This document shows positions 1-22,712 of a stretch of DNA of 22,808 nt, in pieces; within the stretch, counting starts at the first letter, position 1; the number at the start of each line of letters is the position of its first letter. Source of the DNA: Plakobranchus ocellatus (Eukaryota > Mollusca > Gastropoda > Plakobranchidae); assembly GCA_019648995.1 (NCBI GenBank), contig BLXT01007308.1, forward strand, positions 1,335,105 through 1,357,912, read 5' to 3'. The position numbers and the translations under genes are program-made. The notes under the pieces were generated by a model, which was not told the DNA's origin, did not search any database, and saw only the letters and a program-made list of their open reading frames with translations.

Positions 1-99
1 TTATATTTGAACACTCCCTTATCTATATCTCCTCTCACTCTAAGCGATCTCTTGATAAGTCTCTAAAGCATCTATTTATATCCATCGTCTACAGCTTAA

Positions 100-453
100 A
101 AAAAAAATACATGTAGTCATGTAATACCCAGGCTAATAAGGTCAATACTACGCAAACGGTCCGTACTTAAGATTTTCCCCATTTACTCTGTAACTCTGAA
201 ATATTCCTAGATTCCTTCAGATCATTTTGATCTTGGAATATTGGACGTAAAAAATCAGAGACATTACACCTCTTTTGATGAATTTGAAATCACTGTTCTC
301 CTTTGATCTTTCCAAATACAGTTTGATCCCATTCCCAGTAATGTACACATTTCTAATTGCTCCAAGTCTCAAATCCTTCCCATCAACGTCTACTTTTTCT
401 AGCATACAAAACATCTCTTCATGTTTTTTAGCGTGTATATGACAGGTCTGCAT
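100..453 (-). pseudogene. Decayed non-LTR retrotransposon (LINE) reverse-transcriptase fragment
   Basis: Read on the minus strand, 453-217 encodes a fragment resembling the RT fingers/palm region of LINE-type reverse transcriptases. It shows LEKVDVDGKDLRLGAIRNVY (about 387-328), cf. the usual 'lgvdgkdlriIknlY', then FIKRGVMSLIFYVQYSKI (about 280-227), which matches the 'ikRGvrQGcvlSPlLFnlYsE' block with the RQGC residues lost. After a stop, reading continues through VNGENLKYGPFA (about 190-135), where intact elements have 'vnGe.innlrYADD'. The catalytic YADD is not intact and several stops interrupt the frame, so it is dead. Motif order and spacing fit the family; the exact clade cannot be told. 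It lies downstream of ARF-A, in the same orientation. Confidence 0.65.
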
Positions 454-1154
454 TCTTTTTGAGTTGCAGATTAGAAAGCAGCCGAGAGAAGTTGAATGTT
501 TGAAGGATTATAGAATTAGAATGCATAACATAGTTACTAGAAAAACATTAATGCAAATTAATTTTTCTGTTTTTTTCTTTTAATGCGCATTTCTGTGTCA
601 CTGGTGGTAAAAGAAAATACATCGCTACTGGCTTTCTTTAGGATTTGAACCATGAACTCTTTATTTAGACTTTCACAAGGACTAGTGGACATTCTGACAC
701 ATACCGGTACTTTTTGCTTTTTGAAAAAAAAATGTCACTAATCACACTAAATCAGTAACCAGAGAATAGATTATTATGATGCAAAGACAAAATTAGCTAT
801 GTGCTCGCCTTAGCTGAGAAGAATATATAATACTTTTGAAATGTCTCATACAGTATTACTTTTCAGAAAAACTCCCATTTGAATTTTGTGATCTTTGAAA
901 TGCTTTAATTTAAAAAACCGAAAGAGCTAGAAGGCTGGTTCTTATAAGTAATATAAAATTTATCAGAATAAGGGTCTAAACGAAAATACAATAGAATTAA
1001 ATTTTAATGAATAAAAACTTATTTGGGTTTGGTGAGCCTTGCATAAGTAAAGATTTCTTCTCAACTACCGTTTTCTAAAGAAAAGAAAAAAGAAAAAAAA
1101 AACATTTTCCTCAGAGGAACTGAAGGTAAGAATAAACAACAAATTTGATAGTTT
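454..1154. other. Intergenic sequence downstream of ARF-A, no feature seen
   Basis: AT-rich sequence with short A and T runs between the LINE remnant and the presumed ARF-A polyadenylation site. I see no exon-like frame, RNA gene or clear repeat here on either strand. Confidence 0.5.
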
Positions 1155-2429
1155 TTTTTATAACTTTTTACTGACTTTTATTTCATTCGTCCACACACAT
1201 AGGTTTCTTAAAAAATCAAAATCCAGATATCAATAAATATAAAGTAATTGACAGCTTCACATATCATTATACAGGCATCACAACAGAAAATAGAAACAAA
1301 GATTGAACAAAAGACATGGCAATGAAAAACAAGCCATGGTGATTTCACCCGATATTCTTAGTGACTGAATGCTTCTAAATATAATTAAAATTAACAAAAA
1401 CAAAAATCAATTAGTCCACTTTATACTTTTCTTCTAGCAATATTCCCACATCAGTTGAAGGGATTTTACTTTTTTATGAAAACAAACTTGGAATGTGCAT
1501 TCATATATGACAGAGAAAGCATTAAAAGAGCCACTTTAATTTATGATTCACACCACTCCTTATTCTCATATGCCATTACTAACTAAATGAAAAAAGGAAA
1601 AAAAAAAGTTCTTAAACGCAAAATTTTAGAACCACATAAATTATGATCAATCCTACCACAAATAGATACAACACAAAGCTTATGACTATATTGCCCATTC
1701 ACAAAAGCAACAAATATTCAAGAATACAACTAGAAAATTAATGCGACAGGCAAAAAAGTTCATTGCCAGTCAAAGCACTTTCCATCCCAGAGTGTCTTTA
1801 CATGCAAGTCACACTTCAGTGTAACTCTTGATGTATAACAATATTCCTTTAAATATATTAAAAATGATACTTCATATTTTTTTTTTCATGGTATTATGAT
1901 ACTAACCACTTCACAATGATCCCAGCATATTTTTTTTTTCACAAAGCACATCATCCATTACACCAGAGCTACCCAGCTTTAAATATTTAAGAAAAGCAGC
2001 CCTCCTTCATTGAAACACTCAACATCCATTTCACACTCAGCTGTCCCATTTCAGTGAAACCATGCATTAGACACACACTGAAAACACTTTTCTTTCTTTT
2101 ATAAACAAGAATTATTCAATAGTTCCACCAATGATTCAGAAGCAACAAATGCGCATATTTAGACAGGGACAGTTAACATACATATCTTTTTGCGTCTTCA
2201 TGATATAATTTACATGTAATGTGAGGGAATATTAGTTGCTTTACAAAATAAATCAGTCTGCCTAATTAGTAAAGCCAACAAAATTGGGATATTCAGACTA
2301 CTTTCTCCCATACATCATTGTAGATTATTTTTTTTTAGAAAACGCTTTTTCTACATTGGCCAAGGATGAACCAGATCACATGGATGAAAGGAGAAAAAAA
2401 AAATATTGTATATCTGACTATGTCCCAAT
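1155..2429 (-). other. Presumed 3' UTR of ARF-A
   Basis: This stretch runs from just after the ARF-A stop codon (2432-2430) to just past the first canonical AATAAA downstream of it on the minus strand. It would make a 3' UTR of about 1.25 kb. It is AT-rich with several homopolymer tracts. I see no splice pattern or other gene in it. The cleavage point is inferred, and variant signals such as ATTAAA near 1535-1540 could give shorter forms. Confidence 0.5.
1177..1182 (-). terminator. Candidate polyadenylation signal of ARF-A
   Basis: Plus-strand TTTATT, so AATAAA on the minus strand. It is the first canonical hexamer after the ARF-A stop codon, about 1.25 kb downstream. Cleavage would be expected some 15-30 bases further, near 1150-1165. 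Confidence 0.5.
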
Positions 2430-10263
<7,834 letters not shown>

Positions 10264-11194
10264 CTGAAAAGGGAGGAGGAAAAATATTTTCATTATTAGT
10301 GATGAAAGAAAAGAATGAATTTGCTTACAGAAGACACATGAAACTATAAACGGAGGAAAAAAAAAAAAAGGGTAATACATTTGATGGAATGTCCACAACT
10401 AGTATTAAAAAACTTATATTTGACTGTTTTTGGTTTTTTTTTAAATAGTTCATGATATTACCGAATCCCAAACAACAAGTACAACACAGAAAAGATTACT
10501 GATTTAGACAATATGGCCTCAATGGAAGACCAAAAAAAACAGCGACATTAAGCAACCAATGCCATACAAAATGCAGCATGCTTAAGGGAAACTAACATAA
10601 TACAGAATTATCAGCCATCCATTAATTTATTTTATATCATATCACAAAATCAATTTAGCCAAAATTAGGGAGCCCCCTTTTTCTTTCCATATATATCATT
10701 TCTCCAAAATGAACAAAAAAAACCAATCACTTTTCTGTATAGTGTGAAATATATAGAAAAAAAAAGACCTTAAAACTCACATCCTCTTAAAATTTTGAGA
10801 AATACACAGCTATTATTTTACCAGATAATGGACATAAAAAATTTATAATTTTTCTTTACTGATTGTATCATTGTATTATCATACCCTTCGCGTCCTATGT
10901 TTCAAGGGAATTGCATGTTTTGCTTTTTTAATCTGGCAGCTTAATTAAAGCAGCTGTAATACATTTCCTTTTGTTCTAAATACACCATGAGCAACACAAG
11001 AGGAGAGATTCACATGAAATTTAATTGTATAAATTATATAAATCGATGAAGCTCATCACTTTTGAAACAAAATGGTGTGAATTAGGTCTTAGGAACTTTG
11101 GTTAAAATTCTATAATTCTATTGTAGAGTTTTAAACATCAAAGACTGGAGTGATAAACACTCTCACTTTTATAACCTCTACAAAAATTTATGTT
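10264..11194. other. ARF-A upstream interval, no exon located
   Basis: AT-rich sequence between the ARF-A acceptor and the presumed ARF-B 3' end. There is no CpG-rich or YY1-type promoter signature and no clear first exon. It is either the ARF-A 5' intron or intergenic sequence containing an unremarkable promoter. Confidence 0.5.
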
Positions 11195-11215
11195 TCATTT
11201 GTGTGTATTTCTATC

Positions 11216-11221
11216 TTTATT
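11216..11221 (-). terminator. Candidate polyadenylation signal of ARF-B
   Basis: Plus-strand TTTATT, so AATAAA on the minus strand, the first canonical hexamer after the ARF-B stop codon. A further one lies near 10627-10632. Confidence 0.4.
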
Positions 11222-12258
11222 TTGCTGGTATCTTGTTTCTAAAATAAAAAGTGCAAACCCAAACCAACAGAATTAAGAAAAAAAATTCAACACATTTGAG
11301 TTTTGAAAAAAACACTGTATGATGTTCCGACAAATTAAGATAAAATTATATGAGAACGAAGACTAACACAGTATTGTCATAATTTAGGCTGAATTTAATA
11401 GCAACAAAAGGGAAATGCCATTTCATATTTCTAAAATATATCATCTTTGGCACACATACGGTTGATGTAAAGAAGCATAGTACATAATTTTGTGAGCATG
11501 TTTTGATGGACAATGACTTTATATGAAGTTGGCTATGACAGGACTTAAACATAGGCGAGAGGATAAAAATAACATAAGGTGATAGTGCTGTGAAAGAAAA
11601 AAAAAAACATTCTAGGAAGCAAAATAAATTTTAAACTAAACACATTCAAAATCTTCATGACATAATGCACAACATATCCTGAATTACACTAGTCAGTTAT
11701 TTCACTCCAAAATTATCCCTCAAACTTGACTGAAGTCTCAGGCATAAAAGATTTCTGAACATTGAAATTACATCTTGAAGCACAAATGTATTTTTTAAAA
11801 TGTGTATTTCTTTTATGTATGAGAAATATCTTTGAAAAACACATGCTATTACCGATATTTTCCAAATCAACTCACAGAAGTGGGTGAATGGTTAGTGGAA
11901 AAAGATGCATGATAATCTGTAGCCTCGGTAATGGAGCTAATGATATGGAAATAATTACAGTGCATCTTGGCTATATATGAGGATTAACGGGTCACGTTAA
12001 ATAACACCATTGCATCCAAGTGTCATTGTATGAGGAATGGTATGTAGTTGGTTATCATCTTTTAAAAAATTAGAAATACATTGTTGGTGCTGAACCGAGC
12101 AATGCTTTCAGGGAAATTACCAAGTGTGCAGTCATTAAAACATTTAGCATAATCCAGAGGCTATTAAGCAAAAACACAAAACTGACTGGTTCTTCTTTGA
12201 CAATAGCAGTAATGTTACATTTTTTTTTTCAACCATTGGAGATGAGATCTAGAACTGT

Positions 12259-12298
12259 AAAAAAAAAAAAAAAAAAAAAAAAAANNNNNNNNNNNNNN
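12259..12298. other. Poly-A run followed by a 14-base assembly gap
   Basis: A run of A bases (12259-12284) leads into 14 N bases (12285-12298). This looks like a homopolymer that stopped sequencing, not a biological boundary. Confidence 0.9.
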
Positions 12299-12548
12299 GC
12301 ATACATTTTTTTCCCCGAATTTGGAGATACAAGATATCTTCCAATGGTTTCACTCATGGGAAAAATTATATGCAGCCATTCAATGCTTGTTCTATAGCTT
12401 ATTAGATTGAAGATTATAATAGCTCCTTTAAAATACATCTCTTACAGACTCAGGGACTGAATTTTACCAGCAATTTTTAAAGAATTATGTCATTTACATA
12501 ATGTATAATTTAAAATGATTGGACTAAGTCAAAGTAAAAATAAATAGG

Positions 12549-16058
<3,510 letters not shown>

Positions 16059-19000
16059 CTGCAAAGAAGTTACATAAAAGTTGTACACAAAATAGAGCAT
16101 GTAACAAACAATTCCAAAGAATATTATATTTATAATTAAAATAACTATAATTTTTTTATGCACCACATGCTTGCTTCAATAATAAAAAGAAGGCTAAAGA
16201 TGAGAACAGCTTGAATTCTTGTACTGCAACCTGAATGCAAGTGCAGACTGTATGAAGCATGTGATTGAAAAAAGTAGGGTGAAATTTATAAACCATAAAA
16301 AAGGTGGGGTTTTTTTTCTCTTTTCCCCTTTGTTTTCTGAGTCAAAAAAACTATGTGAGCACTTGAATGTAAGGAAATGTGAGTTATTTAAAATAAAAAA
16401 AAAGCAAATACCAAAATTAAGCTTAAAATCTAAAATGAAAGTCTTCATTGTAAGTACAAGTTGCAGAAAACCGTGACATGATCCTTAATTTTTTTTCTTC
16501 TTTTTTTTAATGCATATTTAAAAAACAATTTTTAAAAATACTAAATGTGTTCCTTTTCAGGAATGTGATTTAAGGCTTGAAATTCTTTACTTGAGAAAGG
16601 AGATAATTTAATGTCAGATGTTGGTTCTACTCAACTATTTGCACTCGGGTGAAATTTAAAAAATTTTACGACACAATTAATGGTTCTGCTGTAGTTTTTT
16701 TTTTTTTTTTTTAAATTTTTTAAAAAAGGTATGAAAAAAATAAGATACCCACCTCTTATCCAATAACTTGGTATCATCTGTGAGTGTGAGGAATCAACTT
16801 GTTGAAGGCAAAGGAAAAACTCCAAAACTAAATAACCGCAAATTTGTTTACGAATTGCTGATAATTTTTTGAGCCAATGAAAGTAAGAAAGGTGATTGAA
16901 AAAAAAAAAGTTCTTAATTTCTAAATTTTGTAATCTATTTGTGCAGACAAAATTTTTGTGTTTTCAAAACTGTTTAAATACCAGTCATTTATTGCTTTTA
17001 AAACTTTTTAATTGTCCATTTACTCCATCCAATGTGAGATTAGGTAAGTTAAATATTTTGAATCTTTTGCCAATATAAAAACATTCAAATTTCTTGTAAT
17101 TAAATATTTTAACAAAGGAATAATAAATATTAAATTTACTATTCTCTTTTTATCATTGCAACATCTGACTCAAAAATAAAATATGAAATAGAACAGAATT
17201 TGATAAATCTTGTAAAGTTGCCCATAAAATAAAGATAAGACATGGAACTATGAAATTTTACACCTAGCCATAAAGCCTGTCACTACTAGGTGATGTCAAG
17301 TCTTTTGTGGGCTTTGTCAGAACAGGCTTAAACAAACCAATTTAATTGATCCCTTTAGATTCCAGGGAAAGTGGCGAGCCAATTAAGAGAAAAAAATATA
17401 TTTTCTTACAGGTACTAAGCAAATCAATGTTACTGAAAAACTGCCAAAACACATTCAGTACAAAATTATTCTGAATGAATGAAACAAAGATGGGAAACAC
17501 TGTTCAGAAAATGCATTGATAAATTAGCTTTATCAGTTTTACACATGTATACAAAGCACTATTATAGTATTTATTGACTTCGGCTTTTCATGCACTTTTA
17601 TAATCAAACTGAATCCAATCCAATACCCCCATCTAAATGTCCAGTTGGGGCAACCCTGCATACTTAATAAAGTAAAAGTTCATTAAAAACCTCACAAAAT
17701 GTGTATAATATGACCCATTGCCAAATAACGAGGGTTCAAATCTAAAACAGAATTTACAGTGAAACAGTGCATTTCATCAAACTATTGTTTCATGATATTA
17801 AGCAAAGTCAATTTAAAATGCAAATTATTATTTTTACCCTCACAGTTGCCTCCAATAACTTAAGAATACCCAAAAAATAAAGAAATGGGTATGGAATGTG
17901 CTTTGCTTTAAAATCTTTCCACACAATATATTTATTTTGAACAATTTTTAAACATAAAAACACAAAATAAAGACCTGAGAAAATTGTTCGATGATTATAT
18001 TACCTCTATACCACATCATTTTTACACGCATCCCACAGACAACTTCATATAAAGCTTTAAAGTTTTGAGTTTAGTCTTTGGACTATGTTGCATAGAAGAA
18101 AAATCTCTTATTTAACACCTAAGCAAAGAAACATGGTTGCCTCGCATTAAGCAAAAGCAGTAAAAAAAAATTAAACATAGTGCATCAGAATACAATAAAA
18201 CATTGTTTCACACTTTTTTTTCTCAGATTGATGAATCAAGAGCCAATTTAAAGCCTATGGTATGTGGCATATAAAGATGAAGACAAAAAAACTTCTCAAA
18301 CATGCAGAATTACCAACATAAACCCAAATCTTGTGCATGTTAAAAGTGTATAATATATGTGACAAAATTTTTGCACCAAATAGAAAATCTCAGATGATAA
18401 ATTATCAAGTACTGCTGCCGTGGAGACACTTTAAAAACAAATAAAAACTAACCAGCAAAGGAAAAGAAACATCCTACTGTAAATTTTACAATGAATCTTA
18501 TCTATTGTACACTTATATGTTTGAAAGTTTTAGTACAGAAATGGATTGAACAAATATGTTTAAACAATTGGTGTTCCAGATACTTTTTTTGTTGAGAGGT
18601 CGATGGCAAGGAGTTGTGGGCAGGGGCAGAAAGGAAGGGAGTGGAACCTGAGAGTGATTTTTTTTTCTAAAAAATTAAGTCGTATGAAACGAGACTGCCA
18701 TATGAGGGCTGTCCTTTTTATGTTCGAAAGATTTTCTACAAGCCCTATTTGAAAAAATTGAGCTCATCTATACATAAATTTTGATTTTGTGAGTGTAATG
18801 GCATAAGAAGTAATGCTTTAAGTTTAAAAAAAACAGTTTTGGATGCATCCTTGCTATCCCAATAAGTTTCGAAGACAACTATGATGACAAAATCACCAAA
18901 AAAGTGGTCACCCATTGCCTATAAAGTGAAGGACACAGGCCAATTTTTTTTTTCATAGATCTACTTCTACGATGAAACTCTGCATGAATATTATTACCTC

Positions 19001-20185
19001 ACTGATACTCAATTGGGCTTTCCCACTTTGTAATAGTAATTGGAGATTTTTTTTTTCAAAATGCAGTAAAAACCGTGACACTATTTCGGGGTCCACTTTT
19101 TGGCAATTGCTCATATCTATGAATTTAAAAAGTAACACAGGGATATTACGATTTCTATAGATTTTGATACATATATTTAATTTTTTTTTTTTTTTATCAC
19201 AGATGGATAGGCAGTGATAGTATCTTTGGCCTCCATTTTGATGCAAAAAATGGTATTTGTAAAAAAAAAAAAGTTAGGGCCCCTATATCAATAAAAATCC
19301 ACATTCTTTAATGTAGAACAATGACAATGGCTATGCCAAATTTTTACAAAATCTGTGCATAACTTTAGAGGACATGAATTTTATTTGTGATGAAAAAATG
19401 TAATGCAAAAAAAAACACTATCTTTTGAAGGAAATGGGTCTTGTATAACCTATCATTGTTTCAACACATCTTATAAAAGTGTCTTTTACCCATATTCACA
19501 TAAAAAACAGGCATGTCAAGCAATATCTAAAATTGATGTAAAATAGGACGAACTTGATTCAGTTTCAAACTGTAGATGATCAAAACAAAGTCATTGTATC
19601 TGCTTCAATATAGGCCCTATCACAAAAACCTTTGTATCAATACCAAAGCTTTTATATTTTTTCTGGAGAAATTGCACAGAATATTTTTACCTCTCTTAAA
19701 GCCAAAGAAATGCCAAAATAATAAAACTTTTTATGTTTTTGATTGGGGAACCACTCCAAGTAGGCTTATTTTAGAATGCAACTTTCACAAACAAAAGTTT
19801 AAAAAAATAACGTATTCTACTAAAGATGAAATGATGGTTACTGAGAAAAATGTACAAATTATTAGGGGAACCTAAGTTTTTCCATAAAACTTTCTATTGA
19901 CATAGATCTAGCCGATACAAATCATGCCCCCTCCCTAATTAAATGAAGGAATGGATTTCAGGACATTGAATTAAGTAGGCTTAGACTTGTTTGCAAAATC
20001 CTCTGTCTGCCTAATCGGATTTTGATCTACCGTTACCAAAATATTTCCCTGCCACAAAACTGGATCACTATTACAAGATCTATAATCTAGATCTAGTCTA
20101 ATTGTCTTTGAAATGTACTATGAACTAATCAAGGCCTAGATCAAATTAGTTGACTGACTCTTGGGAACATAATCTCGGCTAGAAA

Positions 20186-20207
20186 TCTAGAGATCTAGAT
20201 CTCTAGA
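20186..20207. repeat. 22-base perfect palindrome in an AGATCT-rich patch
   Basis: The 22 bases from 20186 (TCTAGAGATCT) to 20207 (AGATCTCTAGA) read the same on both strands. The surrounding 20080-20220 has several more TCTAGA and AGATCT words, and related TCTAGATCTA words recur at 21221, 22580 and 22694. Confidence 0.85.
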
Positions 20208-20531
20208 CCCATCTTGAGTCTGGGATTACATTAGATTTGTCCAAATCTGAGCATTTTACAATTTAAAATACGACGAATTCAACTCGATTTAGATGGTAAT
20301 AAATAGGCATTGCTGACATAAATCCCGATATGTCTGAAACTTAATTCATTACATATATAAGATTCGTTCATCACCTTATATTCACAAATTTTGGGGGCTT
20401 CTGAGGCAGGTCAACGCCTCTGCGGTCTCTTTTAGTTTCCTGTTTCCTAAGTGAATCTAACCGTAGATCGTTGAAACTTATGAACTTTATTTTTTGAAGC
20501 GAAAAAAAATAAAATAGACGACAATTCCAAG

Positions 20532-20602
20532 CTGACCAGGCACGATTAAAATGTCATCGACTGCCCGGTCTCAACAGGCGTTAAATTACAACTGACCAGG
20601 CA
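20532..20602. repeat. Two direct copies of CTGACCAGGCA, 60 bases apart
   Basis: Exact copies at 20532-20542 and 20592-20602, just downstream (in ARF-B sense) of the predicted first exon. This may be a regulatory repeat or a trace of a small duplication. Confidence 0.5.
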
Positions 20603-20643
20603 ATAGTTACCAACAAACATCTAGCTGAAGAAGAAACACATAC

Positions 20644-20700
20644 CTGAACAATACAAAATGGCGGACGTGGCGATAATTTCGTTGCACATGCCACGTCAAT
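20644..20700 (-). promoter_or_regulatory. Predicted ARF-B first exon and core promoter
   Basis: On the minus strand a good donor, TTCAG/GTATGTGT, lies at 20644/20643. Ten bases before it is CCGCCATTTTG (20664-20654), matching the YY1-type motif common at start sites of metazoan housekeeping genes. The surrounding sequence is CpG-richer than the rest of the window. It lies 4.6 kb upstream of the ARF-B acceptor that needs a non-coding first exon. The start site itself is not placed. No transcript evidence is available, so the link is inferred. Confidence 0.5.
20664..20697. promoter_or_regulatory. Inverted pair of ACGTGGC sites (Golgi-stress / UPR element-like)
   Basis: GACGTGGC (20664-20671, plus) and GCCACGTC (20690-20697) form an 8-base inverted repeat with an 18-base spacer. 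Each contains ACGTGGC, the published mammalian Golgi-stress element core. The minus-strand copy is TGACGTGGC, also matching the XBP1/ATF6-type UPRE core TGACGTGG. They overlap or adjoin the predicted ARF-B start region. Function in this animal is inferred. Confidence 0.4.
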
Positions 20701-21011
20701 AGGAATTTGGAAGATTCATCGCTGTAGTATATAGTGTCGTAAAACGTTTGCCCTATGTCTAATCTAGAGTGACTTATAAGTGGCCTCGTGAATAAGTTTA
20801 TAAGTTAAAGTCTACACCACACAATACGAACACAGGTGTGAATATGCGCGCGTGCAAATCTCAACTGTCATTTAAAATTTTACGCATTTTGTAAAAATTT
20901 CGATCGCAATGATTTTATTTGGATTTTCCAAACTTATCTAAAAAAAAAAAATAATGAAACCCGAATCCCTGAGTCGCATGACGTTCTGAAAAAGCGGAAA
21001 AAATTGAAAAA

Positions 21012-21374
<363 letters not shown>

Positions 21375-21950
21375 AATGAAACAACGAGCCTGCTTCTGAA
21401 TGTGAAAAAAAGAAAACGAATGCCTGGTCATCTCAAACATATCCTCAAACCCAGATCTATTTAGCAAAGGAGACACACCAAGCAAACTACAAAATTCAAA
21501 TACGTTGGCTCCCTGATAGCATCAGATGGTAGATGCATGATGCACAAGTGAAGCAAGAAAAAGAATAGCCATGGCCAAATATGCATTTCTAAAATTTCAA
21601 TACTGCCAAAAAGAAATATAAGCAAGAAGGCAAAAATAAGGGTAATGAAAACATATATGGTCGGTACTATTGTATGGTAGTGAGTGTTTCGACAATAATA
21701 AATTGAAAGCAGTAGAGATGTGGTTTATTAGAAGAACTGTGACGATATCGTAAACGGTAAGACTTCCAAAGAATCTGTTCTGAATGAAGCTAAACGTGAG
21801 CGATAATTAATTAAAACGCCAGACGGAGACAAATACAATTTCTAAGACACACTTGCCATCACAGTGGTTTAGAAATTGGCAATCACTAGAAAAAAATTGA
21901 AGGCAAAATCGGCCGAGTTATTCAGAGAATGACTTTTATTGGAAGTCTTA
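21375..21950 (+). pseudogene. Decayed LINE fragment, C-terminal end of reverse-transcriptase ORF
   Basis: Three-frame reading on the plus strand recovers, in the correct order, the conserved tail of a LINE RT protein: LLLNVKKRKRM (about 21393-21425), KFKYVGSLIASDGR (about 21495-21534), EARKRIAMAKYAFLKF (about 21550-21598), RVMKTYMV (about 21641-21664), LYGSECF (about 21669-21690), LKAVEMWFIRR (about 21704-21738), KTSKESVLNEAKRER (about 21761-21805), RQIQFLRHTCHHSGLE (about 21826-21875) and EGKIGRV (about 21899-21920). Intact relatives read like 'FkYLGSlitsdGr', 'LYGcEsW' and 'FLGHvlR..gle'. There are many frameshifts and stops. It is opposite in strand to the ARF genes and covers a different RT segment from the remnant at the left end. 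Confidence 0.8.
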
Positions 21951-22185
21951 AACTTATAAACAAAAGGGAACGGCAACAATAGAAGTTATTTAAGGTTCAC
22001 TGAGAACAGATTTGAGTTGAGGACCATGATTGCCTACCTATTTCAGAAGAGGCACCCAAAGAGGAAGATCCAGGTGTGCACCTAGGCTGAAATCAAAATG
22101 TAGATTTCTATGAAGATCTTAACCCTGGTTTATCCTGAGGAAATAATAGTGTGTATTAAATTCTTAATATTCTGACCAGTATGTT

Positions 22186-22208
22186 TTGTTGTTGTTGTTG
22201 TTGTTGTT
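22186..22208. repeat. (TTG)n microsatellite
   Basis: About seven GTT/TTG units, ending in a T-rich tract. The plus-frame cysteine run and minus-frame threonine run over it are artefacts. Confidence 0.9.
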
Positions 22209-22350
22209 TTGTTTTTGCTTTTGTTTTTCAGCAATTGGAAACGAAACGCTTGCGAATTTATTTTCGAATAGAAGGGGAAATTATAGCAAAGATAATAAAG
22301 CTTACGATAAGACTGGACAGCCAGCCGATTTTGCGTTATAGCCGTACTCG

Positions 22351-22365
22351 AGCGCCCCCTACCGG
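22351..22365 (-). promoter_or_regulatory. CTCF-like binding site
   Basis: The minus strand reads CCGGTAGGGGGCGCT, matching the core of the bilaterian CTCF motif (CCASYAGRKGGCRSY) at all but one position, the G at its third base. It is about 1.7 kb upstream of the predicted ARF-B promoter in a CpG-richer patch. Binding is inferred from the motif alone. Confidence 0.4.
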
Positions 22366-22572
22366 CACGGTGGTACAATGGCCAAGTGATACTGTGTAAA
22401 CATCGAGACAATAGGCGAGAGATTTGCACTAGTTAGTTTTTAATACATTACGTCTCGTAGGCTAGGCTTTCAGTTTTCAGTTAAAACTGCTGAGTTTTGA
22501 AGGGAAACCCTGATAGTGATAGCTTGATTCAATAAGGAAAACATGAAAACATTTTCGGCATAATCCGCGGCC

Positions 22573-22712
22573 CACCGACTTCTAGATCTACCTTCATGTG
22601 CTATCAACGAAATGAAGAGGTCGTGGTGAAAGTATCACTATTTACAATATAATTTGGCATGCGGCCGCTTCGTTTCGTTGGTAGCTTGTGAAGGTAGATC
22701 TAGAAATCGGTG
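22573..22712. repeat. Foldback element with 51-base arms
   Basis: The left arm 22573-22623 is complementary to the right arm 22712-22662 with 8 mismatches in 51 positions, leaving a spacer of about 38 bases. Both arms contain TCTAGATCTACCTTCA or its complement. In plus-strand RNA five of the eight mismatches would be G-U wobbles. It may be a small foldback transposon, a hairpin RNA locus or a local inverted duplication. Confidence 0.75.

Larger units (their letters stand above)
11195..12548 (-). other. Presumed 3' UTR of ARF-B
   Basis: Runs from just below the ARF-B stop codon to past the first canonical AATAAA on the minus strand, about 1.35 kb, a length close to that inferred for ARF-A. 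It contains the poly-A run and N gap at 12259-12298. No other feature was seen. The end is an inference. Confidence 0.45.
16059..20643 (-). other. Presumed 5' UTR intron of ARF-B (about 4.6 kb)
   Basis: Runs from the donor at 20643-20642 to the acceptor at 16060-16059. It is very AT-rich with many A and T runs and short chance open frames; none has a recognisable domain. The promoter-proximal end holds AGATCTAGA-rich sequence and a 22-base palindrome. Confidence 0.5.

Noticed and set aside
12197-12438. Frames crossing the N gap
   Set aside because: They depend on a poly-A tract and undefined bases.
16194-16476. Overlapping open frames on both strands in the ARF-B 5' intron
   Set aside because: They mirror each other, are low in complexity and match no family I know.
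20659-20703. A plus-strand start codon in ATGGCGGACGTGGCG
   Set aside because: The frame stops after 14 codons and has no convincing donor. The same bases are better explained as a YY1-type site for the minus-strand ARF-B.
22340-22400. A tRNA-like or SINE head around GGTGGTACAATGGCC
   Set aside because: There is only loose similarity to box A and no box B downstream.
22130-22429. A 99-residue minus-strand frame
   Set aside because: It contains a threonine run from the TTG repeat and no domain.
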